A DNA stretch of 64,000 nucleotides from Hirundichthys speculiger (GCA_018398805.1 JAGFBZ010000289.1:3613001-3677000); one strand, 5' to 3'; counted from the first letter of the stretch, positions 33,593 to 46,523 are shown. Translations and numbers: made by a program. Notes: generated by a model not told the origin, from the sequence alone.

Positions 33593-33735
33593 CCATCCAT
33601 CCATTATCTATACCCATTTAATCCTCTGCAGGGTCACGGGAATCTGCTGGAGCCCATCCCAGGGGCCAGGGTCGACACTGCAATAGACCATTGAGGAGGT
33701 CAACCCTGTTGCAGTTCAAGCCTCATAGGGTTTCA
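33593..33735 (-). repeat. CATC-tail retroposon, truncated copy
   Basis: Starts with CCATCCATCCATTATC and continues GGGTCACGGGAATCTGC and TGGAGCCCATCCCA, the tail-proximal part of the repeat that is fuller at 36956-37328. Only about 100 bases are clearly alignable, followed by a diverged stretch. Confidence 0.75.
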
Positions 33736-36700
33736 CCACACTGATTTACCGCTAATGAAAACCTGCCTTACTATCGATATGAGTATCAGTGCCCTTGGAA
33801 AAAAGTAAATTACCCAGAAATCTAGGATGTCATACTGCAGAAGGGTTTCCAGGAATAATGGTAACGAAAAGCATCTAAAAATGCTTTACTGCTTTCCTGC
33901 TTTAACTATTGTGAGAAAGGAAGGTCTGTTGTGAATTGCAGGGTTAAAATGCAAAAATGAATACATATGGGATGTATTTTATCAAAAATAATTAAGCTGA
34001 CAAGAGAAAACATGACATACTGACCTTCATTTTATGCAGATGGAATAATCCAAACTTTTTGAATTGCTATATGAAACAGTGCCTGTAACTACAAGTGTGC
34101 TAATTCTAAATAATTTGTCAGTATTTAATATTTCTAAGGTCAAAAAGCATGTTATATACGTAAATAATGTCCCTTTTGGATATTATATACATGGAGCTTT
34201 CAACAGCTAAAATTAATGGTGCTCATGAAAGCACTCTAAATATCTGGCCTGGCACTGCTGACTCTTTGAAAAACGTGCTGTAAGATCAACATTTTGCTAC
34301 TAGTTCCCCCCCCAGCTTGCCAAGTCCCCTCTGTCTCGCCTATGTATGTTTGTCTGGGTGTCCTTAGATGTCTGTTTATTTTCATGCATGTATGTGTGTG
34401 TGTATTTTTCTAAGTTATGTGTGCACTTTTTTGTTACTCATTTTTACTTCACTTTCTCCCTGTAACTGTCATCCATTTTTGTAATTCATATGACTTGTCT
34501 TCTTATTGTTTTCAATAATACAATGTTTCAATAATACTGCATTTTGTGGTATTCCATGACACGTTCTTATGTCTTGGGCCCACTGTTGGTATTGTGAATT
34601 ACCTCTGTTTGGCCTGATTTGTTCAATGAAACTAAAAATTTGATTGCAAAGAAAAATCACAGCTTTGCTACAGTTCAGTTTATAATTTGGGATTGTACTT
34701 TGCATCTCCTATAATTACAGCTTCTGTGAAACATTATCACTCCATCCAATGCAATGCTAGTTTATGAAAGAAAACAGCTGATTACTTTGGAAATGTTTTG
34801 ACACAGTAGGAAGCTTTTTTAAAAATCCTTTTATTACTTTACCGGCTTTTTCAGCTGATATCTCTTGGTTCTATTTTTCATTTTACATCTACAAATCTTA
34901 TATATAGTTGCGTTGTTCAGATGCGCTTGTCAGATTTTTTAATGATGTTCACAATCAATTATCTTTCTTAGAAAGTTTAGTCATTGTAGTCAATTTCTTC
35001 AAATTGTTTTTAAAACTTAATATGTTTCACCACTCTGCAGTCTTTGTATTCTTTATAACAAGCTGTGTAATTAAAAAAGCATTTGGCGAAGCCCTCAAGG
35101 TCTGTTTTCTCTCTCTCGCTCTCTCTTTTTGGCCTTCATTTGTTAAGTTAATGAGCAATAAACAACTTCAGTAAACTGAAATGTCTGGTTGCTTTCTTTT
35201 ATACCCTGCTGAGTCTAAGGTTTGAACCAAGTTGCACTCTCAAAGATATGTCTGGAGATAAAAAATATTGCTAATAATTTTGTTATATTTATGTGCTTAA
35301 AATTATGGTGATGCTGTCTGCTTACCAAAATGAATGACGGAGGGATTGAGATGTCTGTCACATTATCAGATTAAAATAACCAGTAAGGACACATTCACAG
35401 TCGCCATCTTGAGGCATATCAAAAAAATAATTTTAGACTGTTTAAAGACTGGCATGATTGATTATGTTCTTGTTCATTTGCTTTTTTGGAAGCTTTATTA
35501 AAAATTATTTTCCATCCATCATCTACACCTGTTTCTTCCTATTCAATGATTCAGATGCACTGAAATGAGGTAGTTTTCTTCACCCCTCGTTTTCTAACGC
35601 AGGGCCATCAGAAACACCTTGGGAGGCCTGGCTGTATCTCGTATTCAAGAACACTTTAGGACTTTTAGTTTTCTCCCCAGTCTCAGTCATGAAATTCACT
35701 TCATCATTCTCTGAATTTGCACAATGTGATAGGAGGGAAGACCAAAACATAGATCGGAGCAGGAGTCAGATAAAAAAGAAACAACCCAAAAATGCTGCAG
35801 GACAGCAGCAACTGCACAGCAACGATCAGATCATATTGAAAATCTGGCAGAGAACAAAGAAAACCAACAAGTATACTGCATTTACAGAGGGTGGTAATGA
35901 CCAGTGTAAACAGGTGTGTGGTGGAAACAGAGCAATGGTGAAACAGAGTTTAAAACAGGTGTGGAATAGGTGTGGGCCAGAACAGCTCAAAGGGAGACAT
36001 ACTTTCAAGATATATTACATAACTATGCTGATATTATATAGTATCGTGCGTATAAACAATAGCCATGACTCAGTGGTAACAGTACAAGAGAATTTGCAGC
36101 TGTCGATGCGCTGCTCATTTTCTTTTGTTTTCAGTTGTATTAGATTTTCTGAAACTACTGTCTCCTCTTTAATTATCCAGTCAGTAATGTCTTCAGTCCT
36201 TGTTTCTTTATTAAAAAGATCCATCCAATTATGTTCTTCACCAAAGAATTCCACTTACAACATGATAGTGTCCAATATATCAGAGCTCAAACAACTGGCA
36301 TAAGAAAGATGGTTATACTATTTGTCTCTCTGTAATCTCCCCCTTTCTTTCAAATTTTGATTTAATTTCCATCTTCTAATTGCTTTGAAATTAATTAGAT
36401 TAGTTTTAAAGGTTATATTTATACGGTTCATTTAACTATTCACCGGAACATTCTGTATATTGTCTAGTTACATGTGGTTGGAAAATGTAATTGATTAAAT
36501 TTCATGTTAGAAGTCTGAAAAGCTTTACCATGAAAAAATAACCACCAACAGAGAAGAATGGAAATAAATAAATGAGACATGAAATACTTTGTAGTGGAGC
36601 ATGTGCACATTTCTGAGTCAGACACTTAATTTTGGGGCTTTGGAGGAGTTTCTTTTTTAGCCTCTACAACCTGATTACTTTGTGAATGAAAAAACAACAA

Positions 36701-36947
36701 CACTCCTGATTAATTCCTGACAAAAACTGTGTCATGGAATGACATGATTTGCTTTAGAAGAGACTAAAGACTTTCAATAATGCTGTACATGTTCGATTTT
36801 GTTGTAAGGCCAGGGCTCCATATTCTTTGGGATTTTCCCCCCACACTGGAAATTTGTCTGCAAACTGCTTGTAAAATTGTTAAAATGTAAGGTCAACACT
36901 GGTAAGTAGATGGACCACCATTTCTCACACAAAACAGCTTTCTACTG
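33736..36947. other. Gene-free stretch
   Basis: No convincing gene, RNA or nameable repeat. The 204-codon frame at 35689-36303 has no domain, no conserved pattern and a base composition like its surroundings, so I do not call it a gene. Confidence 0.5.
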
Positions 36948-36955
36948 AAGGACAT

Positions 36956-37328
36956 CCATCCATCCATTATTTATGCCCACTTAATCGTATGCAGGGTCAC
37001 GGGGATCTGCTGGAGCCTATCCCAGTTCTCTTCTGGCAAAAGACAGGGGTACACCATGGACACGTCACCAGTCTATCGCAGGGCCACATGTAAACAAACA
37101 GCCATGCATGCTCACAATCACTCCTACAGGCAATTTAGAACCACCAATTAACCTGACATGCATGTCTCTGAACTGTGGGACCAAGCCAGGAGTACCTGGA
37201 GGAAATCCACACAAGCACGGGGAGAACATGCAAACTTCCACACAGAAAGGCTCTCGTCGAGGTTTGAACCAGGAACCTTCTTGCTGTGAGGCAACAGTGC
37301 TGACCACTAATCCACCGTGCTGCTCTTA
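36956..37328 (-). mobile_element. CATC-tail retroposon with TSD
   Basis: A 373-bp copy bounded by the direct repeat AAGGACAT (36948-36955 and 37329-37336). On the minus strand it begins with a GCACGGTGGATTAGTGG-type head and ends in a GATGGATG tail, so it is a reverse-transcribed insertion. Internal blocks include GGGTCACGGGGATCTGC, ATCGCAGGGCCACA and GAGAACATGCAAACTTCC, a repeat very common in fish. Frames across it are chance. SINE or RTE-derived nature is inferred from tail and TSD. Confidence 0.85.
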
Positions 37329-37336
37329 AAGGACAT

Positions 37337-38581
37337 CATTCTTCCAAAAAAAAGTTTTTCTCTTCATTTTGGTGTTTTGTTGATGGTGGTGGAGTGTTCT
37401 GTTTTACACTGCTGCCCAAGATCTCTCATGATGTTCTACTGAGATAAGACTTTGGCGAGTATCAAGGCCATCACTGGCTTGAGTTGAAGTGTCCTTATAG
37501 GCGAGTCAATGGAGCACACATTTTCTCAGATGCCTTTATTGTAATCTCTGTAAGAAAGGAAAAAAAAAAAAAAATACTGCAGGGGAAGAAGAAGCAGTGC
37601 TGTATGAATTAAAATCACTGCAGACTAAGAACTGCTGCATGAATGAATGTGTGAAAGGGTGACTTGGCTTGTAAAAAGTGATTTGAGTGGTTAACAAGAC
37701 ATATAAAAAAAGAGAACTATATACAGTAAATGCAGTTTACATAACTGTGATGCTAATCAAGCAATTCAGTGACCACTTGTCTCTAATCTGAATTCTTATT
37801 TCTAATATACCTATATTCCACCACTTATCACTCATACCATCCTACCCCCTCAAGACACCACCAAAAAAACATCTGATAATACAGATACATTCTCCCAAAC
37901 TTTGTCATGAGTGTACTGGTCAAATATGGACTGGAGATTCATGTTGGAGGCCCTGACTTTTCTTAACAAGGAAATATTTCCTTATTAGATTAGGGGGATG
38001 TCTTATGTTTACTTTATATTGCCATGGTGAATTATGTCACTGGAGCTTTGGATAGTTGTGGAGCACACGAGTTATTGATTTAGAGTTGAATGAATGAACT
38101 CTATACCCCTGAATTCTATTAGTCCCCGTTCTGATCACTTATTTCAAACTAAACCCACTAAGGAGAAGATGAGGTTTCCAGCATAATAGCCCTTTTCCAA
38201 TAAGAAGTGAACCAATTTGGTGACACTGAAAACTGAGGATTGAACCTGAAGCTGCCTTACTGAGCCAATAACCCTGCTTCATAGCACACCATCAGAAGCT
38301 CTCTGGAGCTGCACATCTTGCCTTTGAAATTACAGCTGAAAAACACACACATCAGTTTAGGGAAGGTATAACAAAGCAGTCTGAGGCTACAGTGAGCATT
38401 TTTAGACTGGGACCAGTAGAAGTACATTCTGTCTTCAGATAGTTTACAGTACCATTACAGACCCATAACACTGAATTTCTTCCATCCAAGGATATGGCAT
38501 GCTTAAAGAAATGAATGGGGATACTGCAATAAAATAGCTTGGAAAATGCAAATGCTGAGTTTATCATACCGTTTGGCTAAA
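37337..38581. other. Gene-free stretch
   Basis: No gene, RNA or nameable repeat seen, apart from a poly-A run at 37559. Confidence 0.5.
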
Positions 38582-38763
38582 AGATTTTTCTCCTTCTAGG
38601 GGAGTTTTTTTACTTGCCATTGTTTCTTTACTTAAGATTTAATACTATAACTTACAGTTAATAATATTTGCTTGGGTATCATGCTCAGAGTCTCTGATAA
38701 GTACCAAGAGACAGTTTGTATTGTAATAGACGCTATACAAATAAAGTTGAACTGAATTGAAAG
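38582..38763 (+). repeat. L2-type LINE 3' end fragment
   Basis: Matches the last 180 bases of the copy at 45455-46038: GGGGAGTTTTTTTAC, ATGCTCAGAGTCTCTG, and the ending ACGCTATACAAATAAA followed by a TTGAAT-type tail. It lies on the plus strand and is extremely 5'-truncated. Confidence 0.8.
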
Positions 38764-38929
38764 TTGAATTATTCTTATTGGCCATCTGAAAAGTTTGGTG
38801 GTTTGAGACGTAACTGTGCTGTTCTATAACGTTTTTAATAATACATTTATTACACAAACAGGACATTTTTTTTTCAGTGTTGTGGTCCACGGTCAAAAAC
38901 AAGAAGATTTGCATCAAATATGTAAAAAC

Positions 38930-40100
38930 ATTTCTCTGGGTTAACAGATCCTCTAACTATCCACGGTGGGGCCCTTCTGCAGCTTTCTGTCCCTCAGGCT
39001 CTTATCTGGGTCGGGGACAGGTCACTGCCCTATTCTTACACTGTCCAGGATGTGTTCGCCCTGCGCCTCTTTTAATGCCCATCACTAGATCGGGGCACTG
39101 GGACACAAGGGTCACACACTGGGTCTCGTGATAGGGTTGGCGGTACTAGCTTGGAAGTGAGGAACTTTGTGGCATTTTGTGGGCAGGTTGTGGCACAGGA
39201 GTGTGTCGCTGTCCTCCTTGCCACCTCCCTCTGTATTCCTCCACTCCAATTTTAATTTTATCACCTATCACTAATTGGACTTCACACACGCACAGTTTTT
39301 TGGTCAATTAACTGTTTGTTAATTGGGGAGTTAAAAAAACAGCGTAAAACTTCACCTTCACACACCAGACGTTATTGGTTAGGGCAGTGATTCCCAAAGT
39401 GTCGGCCGCGGCCCCCTGGTGGGTCATCGTGGTACTATATATCAGCTATATGCAGGTGGGCCGTGAGAGGAAATTAAAATTAAACACATGTTTTAAATCC
39501 TTGATCTTTTTAAAAATGTTTTTAATTACTGTAAAATATTCATGACATGATTTAAAAAAAAAAACATTAAGTAATAAAACAAACAAGTTAAGTATTATTC
39601 TACTGTCATCTTAACTTTATATGACAAGTGTCACATTATTTGTTGACCCCTCACACTAATATCAGAACATAGCTTCCAGTCCTGTATGCTGATTACAGTT
39701 GTGATTAAAAGTTTGCATGGGCCGCGGAGATTTTTCACATTTCAAATTGGGCCTTGGTATTCTGAAGTTTGGGAATGGCTGGGTTAGGGTACTCAAAGCA
39801 ACCGCGGCGTGGAGCTGCTCGGTGAGGCATTAATGATGGGCGCAGTGCCCCTGGTTTTTGTTCCATCTCCCCACTCTCCGCTCCACTCTCACCATCCACC
39901 TGGTCTGACTTGCTGCATGTGAGGGCTCGACTCTTGACTCTTATGCTGTAAGGTCGTCCTGGGGGCCCGGTGGCAGTGATGTTGGTGCTTCCTTTCCTTC
40001 CAACCTTCACATGTTCAGCTATATGCACCACACAAACACACACCACATCATCACTGTTTGTTGTTTCGTGTCCTTTTGAGCTCCACTGTCTGTGATTTCA
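38930..40100 (+). repeat. Unclassified dispersed repeat split by a hAT element
   Basis: GC-richer sequence on both sides of the hAT-type element at 39385-39781 appears to be one older repeat: TGGTGGGGCCCTTC-like start, GGTCGGGGACAGGTC, then past the hAT copy GGCATTAATGATGGGCG and GGTCGTCCTGGGGG. It looks familiar as a fish interspersed repeat, but I cannot name its family. Its non-coding frames have no domain. Boundaries are approximate. Confidence 0.35.
39385..39781. mobile_element. hAT-type miniature element, perfect 8-bp TSD
   Basis: A 397-bp element with inverted ends CAGTGATTCCCAAAGTG and, on the other strand, CAGCCATTCCCAAACTT. It is flanked by the identical 8-mer GGTTAGGG (39377-39384 and 39782-39789). 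Subterminal GGCCGCGG words occur at both ends. No transposase. The CAG-start, CCCAAA-type TIR and 8-bp duplication point to the hAT superfamily, probably the Charlie-like group. Confidence 0.92.
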
Positions 40101-42037
40101 GGCTTTGATAAAGCATGTTAGATTCGACTGTCAAAGAGGGCTGCTGAAGGGCACACTCTATCATTCACACTTACGCAAAAGAAAACTGACATCTGCTGCA
40201 AGATTAAACTGCATATATATTCAGGTTTTGCCAGATTTTGGCACTAACCATCAATATATATGCAGACAGTTTAAAAAAAAAAAAAGAAAGAAGAGTTAAC
40301 ATATCCAAAGTGCTGAGCCGCCTGGTAAGTAAACTCCTTTGTAAATGAGATTTACTCTTCAAACATTAAGTACTTCTTCCATCATGGACTTTAATAGCCG
40401 TCTGCTCGGGACAGGTGCTGTGTAAATTGCTGCTCTTCAGTGATTAATGGGGTAAGCTTCAGTTATGTTGAGCTTGAGAACGAATCCCATTTCACAAGAT
40501 CGAGATGTGAAAAACTACTTCTTATTTTTTTTCACAAATGTGCGCAAAGCAACCTCTGACTAATTAACCACAATAATTAACTGACTCAACTCACAATTCC
40601 CTGGTGCAGCCTACATCCTAACTGGCTCAGACTCTTGTCATTGACATAAAAAAAAAATAAAAAATGCTGGAATTAAAGAAATATGAGTCAGAGAGCTAAT
40701 TAGAATATTGTAACATTTGTTTTATTCATTCTGGTGCACTTTTTTTTATCACTACACTTGGACAACCTTGTAGAATGTCAAAACCACTCATGACTATTTC
40801 ACTATCTTTCTTCATGCTTTTCCACTTTAAGTCCAAGTAGGGAAATGAACAAAAGGAAACAAGCTCCTCTTATATAATATAAAGTTTCATAATCTCTGAT
40901 CTGCAGCATTTTGTGGCCGTTCCACAAGGATGCTGATTGACAGGTTTCACACTAGCATATATTTAATAAGCATGTAGTGGTGAATTATGAACATTATCAA
41001 ATTTTACAGCTGACACCTCCAGGCTGGGTCCTCCTGTAGTGCAATCGAGCTGTTTGCGAACCAGTGAAAGAGGAAGAAAATCTGTCTAACTGTGGTGATC
41101 CCCCCTTTTTTCTGATGGATGTTCACAAAACTGCAAAGTGAAAAAGGTGGAAAATGGCAGCTCCACAGCTCTCTACCATCACGGCTCTGCACAAACACAA
41201 TCCATCGATCAGTCTGAACATCCACTTTCTTTGGTTTTCCAACAGTTCTTTGAGTAGATACTCATCCCTCTGATCTCTGTGGTGTGTGGTTGTGTTAACA
41301 ATCGCAGTTTGAGATTGTTAACTTAACCCTTCGAATCCACCCAAATATTTTTGATGTTCTTAGCTCGTGTAGCGCCTCCAACATCTGGGGTGCCACCTTT
41401 TGACTTCTCACAAGGATTTTTCTGCAGCTTATGCATCCCAGGGATGGTGTATTTATGTTTTGATGGATCAAAATGGTAGGGAAAACAAACTGAAATATTA
41501 AATTGTATTTTATGGCAAACTGTACAGAAAATCAGTCATTTTTAAAGGGTTAGAATTCAAAATATTCATAAGTCACATCCCATAAGGAACATTGGAACAT
41601 TTTCATGGGAGCTTAACACAGAGATTCACCGTACAAAGACATGTTTGGGGGTTAAGTGCTGATCCTAAAAGTGACTGAGAGTCTTCTCTGTCTGTGTTTT
41701 GTTCCTGTGATGGACTGGCATGTCTCTCCAGGGTGTACTCCATTTCTCATCAGTTTCACATTGAGTCTAAGCTTAACCTTTGAGCACCATTTATTTCCAA
41801 AGAAACTCATGTGCCCCACTCATCTGCATCCATGATGCAAATTCATTCTCATTGAAGGGAAGCAAAGACATTTCGTCATGTTTTACAAGCCCATTTTTAT
41901 TCCAAGTATATAACCACTTCAATATCAATGTTTTTTGTCGATTGAGTTTTTTTTTTTCATAATGTTGCAAAGTTAAAAACAGAAGTTTCATAGAGAAGTA
42001 AAAACCCAGATCTCCAAATTTAAAATCCAGTGTAGCC
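40101..42037. other. Gene-free stretch
   Basis: No gene, RNA or nameable repeat seen. Confidence 0.5.
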
Positions 42038-42487
42038 CAGGGGGTCCCCAACCTTTTTTGCGGCACGGACCGGTTTAACATCAGGCAATATTTTCACGGA
42101 CCGGTCTGTGAAATGTGACGCAGATAAATACAACAAAATAAAATTATACGACTGGCATAAGTACTGTAATATTTTCTGTATATTATGATAAACGTAAATA
42201 TGCTGTGTATTTACGTGCAACTTCCGTAGAAGCCTCCTTGTAACATCGTGCCAACAGCAGAACATCAGTATCATCCTCCCACGAGTCTTCAAGTCTTGCC
42301 ATGCGTCAAGAGTGAGTCATAGACAGATGTTATGGTGAGAATCTAGTCACTTTTCAAAATAAAACATCATTTTGACTTGGATAATAAATCAAACGGTAAT
42401 AATGGAAGTTTTTTTTTTCTCTGCGGCCTGGTACCAAATGACCTAGGCACCGGTACTGGGCTGGAGCCTGGGGGTTGGGGACCCCTA
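42038..42487. mobile_element. hAT-Charlie-type miniature element
   Basis: A 450-bp element whose left end CAGGGGGTCCCCAACC is mirrored by the right end GGTTGGGGACCCCTA. Subterminal ACGGACCGGT and ACCGGTACTGG words are typical of a fish and vertebrate hAT miniature family. The flanks GTGTAGCC (42030-42037) and CTATAGCC (42488-42495) match in 6 of 8 positions, a decayed TSD. Non-coding. Confidence 0.88.
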
Positions 42488-42758
42488 CTATAGCCTAGTC
42501 CATCACTACCTTTATACAACACATAGTGGACTTTGTTGCTCTTTACCAGAGCAGTCTGTATTACTGTAGTTGCAGTGCATCCGCCACTGCACCAGTATCT
42601 CTGACACCATGGGATACCTTCTGCATGTCTCAGAGATGCTGTGGACTTTGACAAAAATGCTGAATTAGATGTGATGAGAATGAGAATGGGATGGCTTTGG
42701 TCCTGTGAATTATTCAGAGGTGGTTGTGTCACTATTTTTTTGACTGTTCATTCAAAGC

Positions 42759-42803
42759 AAGCTGCAATACAGACTCCAAGCCCAGGAGTCTGTATTGCAG
42801 CTT
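42759..42803. repeat. Perfect 19-bp hairpin
   Basis: AAGCTGCAATACAGACTCC (42759-42777) is followed after a 7-base loop by its exact reverse complement (42785-42803). See the findings for interpretation. Confidence 0.95.
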
Positions 42804-44872
42804 TATAAATAAAAGATTTTAAAAAATTCTATATTTTTACATTTCTCCATACTTCAGAGTTTATCTTGATTGTATTCTTTCACTTTATTATAAGATTCAA
42901 TATGAAATATCTTATCTAGTTTCTGCCATTGCCTGCTGTCCTCTCCGCCTACATTTCTGCAATAACATGTCCTGATCATGAATCTGTTTTATGCGTGTGC
43001 CTGGTCACAAACATGGGGGGTTTTGTAAATGCACCCATTCCTCTTTTGTAGAGATTATTTTTTTTTATCTCATAGTAACTAACCGTCTGCACAGTCTGTT
43101 TTTCCCACACCACTGTTTCCCCTTGAACAGCAGTGACCAGCTGTGCTTTTTGCCTCAAATTGCTTACATAGGAACATTTTTATGTGGACTGTTTTTCAAG
43201 GAAAGTCCATATTTCATTTTCCCAGAAGTTATCATGCATGCCGTAGATGGATAATGAAGGCATGAGATGATAACATAGACTACGCAGTATTAAAATTCAA
43301 GCTTAATGAATGCAGTGAGAGAATTATATTTACAAAAAGGATAAACAGTGTCAGGATGTATTGAGGATCTATGGGGTTCTTTTGGAAATAAGGAAAATTT
43401 GATATTTTAAAGGGAAGCGTTTCTCTATAAGGAACTTTTCACACCTGTAAGTCATCTCCATTATTGTCTATTTTGAATGACGTGTCTGCGACTCAGTGAG
43501 CCTTCTATATATTGCAAATGTCATTTTCTGCTTGTTCAGAATGTGTATTTCTTTTGGGAACAAACCAAAAAAAAAGTTTGATATCACTATATTCTATAGT
43601 TTTGAAGATGAGATAAAATGATACTCAGAAGAACAATGAACATACAAGAGTTCACAGCTACTATGTACTGTTCTCCAAAAAGAAATGGTGTCTATTAGTT
43701 AACCACTGTTTTTTTTTGATAATAAATGTATTTTTATGCAGATGTTATTAAACTCATGCTGAGTGGTCTGGGTTACAGTCACATTAAGCAAAATACAGCT
43801 CAGCGGTGCAGCAAAACCACTGTGCACCACATTCCAACTGTGCATCATGTAATCACTTTCAAAAGGCATTCAGAAGCACTGAGAGTCAAAAAGTAGACAC
43901 GTGCTCTATTAGATTGGAATCAGTTTCAGAGTTCTGAACAGCTTTCTGCCAAACATCACCGTATCCTGCCTTGTTAACAATTTATAACCTAAGCAACATT
44001 CTCACCTCACTCACTTGGATAGCTTATTAGGGGAACTCAAAACAGACTATGCACAAGGGTAGGTAGATGTGTTGTTGCTGATGTCAGACAAATATGTGTT
44101 TATGTGCATGCAATGTCTTTCGTGCAACTTGTAACTATGTGTTGTGGTGTGTGTTAGTCCCCCCCCCTCCCATCTCGAGCTGGTAATCACAGGATAATTA
44201 GTGACTGGATACATCAGCTCCGCTTTTCTGCTCCCGCCGTGGGCCTGACGAAGCGTTGTTGAAGTGAAAAATGATTTCGAGACATGGGCGGCCTTATGCC
44301 AAGAAAGAGAACAAACAACCCTGGGTGGCTGTTCTACAATGCGAATAACAGAGGAGTGCGATTTCTGCAGCTCTGATGTCAATCTTTCAGTTTGGCTTTT
44401 AATTTCAAAACAACAGGAAAGTGCAAAGCAATTGGAATGCATCGAAGCTGAAATTCAATTACCCAAGTAAACCTGTCAATATTTAAAGATAAAAGGAAAT
44501 GTGGCCTTGAGGAAATGTGTTATTTTATTGACCAGTGCATGATATGATTTTTCACCTCATCTAAAGTTTTCTGGTTGATTCTCTGAAAGAAATTTCTGCA
44601 GCTATATTCAAACACATAAAACCTTTTCCAACCAAGAGTAAGATTTTATGGTATGATCGCTCATCATGTCATCAGATCTCACTTTTCTAAAAGCTTCTCA
44701 TGCTCTTGTCGTTTTCATTTCAATGGGGACTTTCCAACCCTGAATATTTGTGGTGTTCCCAGTGTGAGTGTTCAGACATCGGTGACATCAGTGACTCATT
44801 TTGACTCTGTGAATAAAAATGTTGTTTTTATATTTCATGCATATCCAAATTTGAACAAGATATACTATACAG
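42804..44872. other. Gene-free stretch
   Basis: No gene or nameable repeat seen. The segment 44160-44520 is complex, non-repetitive and carries two AATTA words; it is a weak candidate for a conserved non-coding element. Frames across it lack domain features. Confidence 0.45.
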
Positions 44873-44995
44873 TAAACCCTCATTATTCACGGGGCTTACG
44901 TTCCTTTCCCCCCCGTGATTCCCAAAAATCTGAAAATTATTGATGCAGTTTTAAAAGGCCTATAAATGATATTATATACGCTAAAATATGCTTCC
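44873..44995 (+). repeat. Tigger-like (TcMar) terminal fragment
   Basis: After TA, the sequence CAGTAAACCCTCATTATTCAC, CGGGGCTTACGTTCC resembles the terminal repeat of Tigger-type mariner elements, which start CAGTAAACCCTCG in many vertebrates. Only one end is recognisable; the other end may be deleted. Confidence 0.5.
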
Positions 44996-45057
44996 CAAAC
45001 ACATTCTAAAGACATTCTTACTCATTAATAAAGCACAGTACATATTTTATTACTTAC

Positions 45058-45058
45058 C

Positions 45059-45095
<37 letters not shown>
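45058..45095. repeat. TAA trinucleotide microsatellite
   Basis: A clean run of TAA units of about 38 bases, followed by non-repetitive DNA. Confidence 0.95.
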
Positions 45096-45096
<1 letters not shown>

Positions 45097-45454
45097 TTTG
45101 TTTAGGTTTTTGTCCAGCCCTCTCAAGGTAATTAAAGAAATATCAACTCCCCCTTTTCTAATTTTTCATTTCATATTATGTCTTGTTCGATCATTCCATG
45201 GTGCAAAGTTGATTGTAGATATTGCCGATATAAATGTAGTGGAAAATATAATAATTGAGTATCTTATTTTACCAGTAATTGGATGAGCTTCTAGTGAGTC
45301 AGTTATACACCATTTAAACAAGACACTTGACCACGGACAAGAGTGCAAAGTGGATTTAATCACCTTGTATGCAGCAGAGATGGTCAGTTACTCACATCCA
45401 AGCTGTTGTTCAGCAAATGACAGTGTGCAAATCAGATGGAATTACTTTTTAACA

Positions 45455-46038
45455 ATGGTCTACAAAACACCAGGACCTTGAGATAATTTCTCCAGACAAA
45501 ACTATGTGTCCCAAAATCATATGATTAACATGACTGCAGTTCCATCCTCTGGCCATCCCGGGGTTTGCCTCCACTTGTGTGTGGATGTGTTCAGGGTGGC
45601 GACTGACATGGTGACCGGCGACCTGGTCCTCTGGCCATCTCACCTCACTGCTGCTACCTGCATCTGTTTAGGTTTATATATGGTCATTACATTTAGTCAT
45701 TTGTGTGCTCTCCTCTCTCTGTCCTGTCTCCCCTCTTTTTTTCTTTCTTTACCCGGCTGGCCTTCAGCAGTAAGGCCCCCCCATATGAGCCAGGTCCTGC
45801 TCAAGGTTTCTCCCTCTTAAAGTGGAGTTTTTCTTTTCCACTGTTTGGCTTAAAGGTTTTTTTTTTCTCTCTCTCTGTGGGAGTTTTTTTTACCTGTCAT
45901 TATCCTTGTTTAGGATTCAATATTATTTTTTAGTTAATGATATTTGCTCTGGGGTCATGCTCTGGGTCTCTGTAAACCACCTAGAGACAATTGACATTGT
46001 AACAGACGCTATACAAATAAAATTGAATTGAATTGAAT
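45455..46038 (+). mobile_element. L2-type LINE 3' end
   Basis: A 5'-truncated, non-coding LINE 3' region on the plus strand. Typical blocks are GGGGTTTGCCTCCACTTG, CCTGCTCAAGGTTTCTCC, GTCTCTGTAAACCACC and the ending GACGCTATACAAATAAAA followed by TTGAA repeats. The tail joins directly to Tc1-like sequence at 46039, where that transposon lacks its left end. Insertion of this LINE, or a deletion with it, probably removed the Tc1 left terminus. The 5' limit is approximate. Confidence 0.8.
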
Positions 46039-46349
46039 CCAAATGATCAGAATCAGGTGTTCCAATCACTTCCATGGCCACAGGTGTGTAAAATTAAGCA
46101 CCTAGACATGCAGACTGTTTCTACAAACATTTGTGAAAGAATGGGTCACTCTCAGGAGTTCAGTGAATTCCAGCGTGGAGCTGTGATAGGATACCACCAT
46201 AGGATCCTAAATATTCCACAGTCAACTGTCAGGTGTAAAATATGGAAATGAAAGAGTTTGGGAATGACAGCAACTCAGCCATGAAGTGGTAGGACACATA
46301 ACCCGAGAGAGCAGGGTCAGCAGATGCTAAAACGCATGTGTGAAGAGGT
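46039..46349 (+). pseudogene. Tc1-like transposase, N-terminal part
   Basis: The plus-strand frame at 46033-46251 contains EFSEFQRGAVIGYH and LNIPQSTVRCKIWK, which correspond to the first helix-turn-helix of a Tc1-like transposase (the paired-like DNA-binding domain that grips the TIR). About 20 codons between the two blocks are missing, and a stop follows soon after. It is interrupted at 46350 by the TIR element. Confidence 0.7.
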
Positions 46350-46523
46350 CACCCAGATAGCAAAAGATATTTATTCAACGTTGAGTTTTGGTCATAAAGG
46401 TTGATTTTTGGTTGAGGTTGAAGACTGGTGGCATATCAACATAGAATCAACATTGTATTGTGGTTTGGTATATTTCTTGCATCTTAACAGTTTTTAGTGA
46501 AACAAATGTGTTTTGTGCTTATC

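Noticed and set aside
35689..36303. A 204-codon plus-strand open frame
   Set aside because: No domain, no conserved motif, composition as in the surroundings, and a competing minus-strand frame. Length alone is not enough in AT-rich fish DNA.
44047..44470. Opposing frames of 131 and 68 codons
   Set aside because: Both strands are open over the same DNA and neither shows a domain. Kept only as a weak non-coding candidate.
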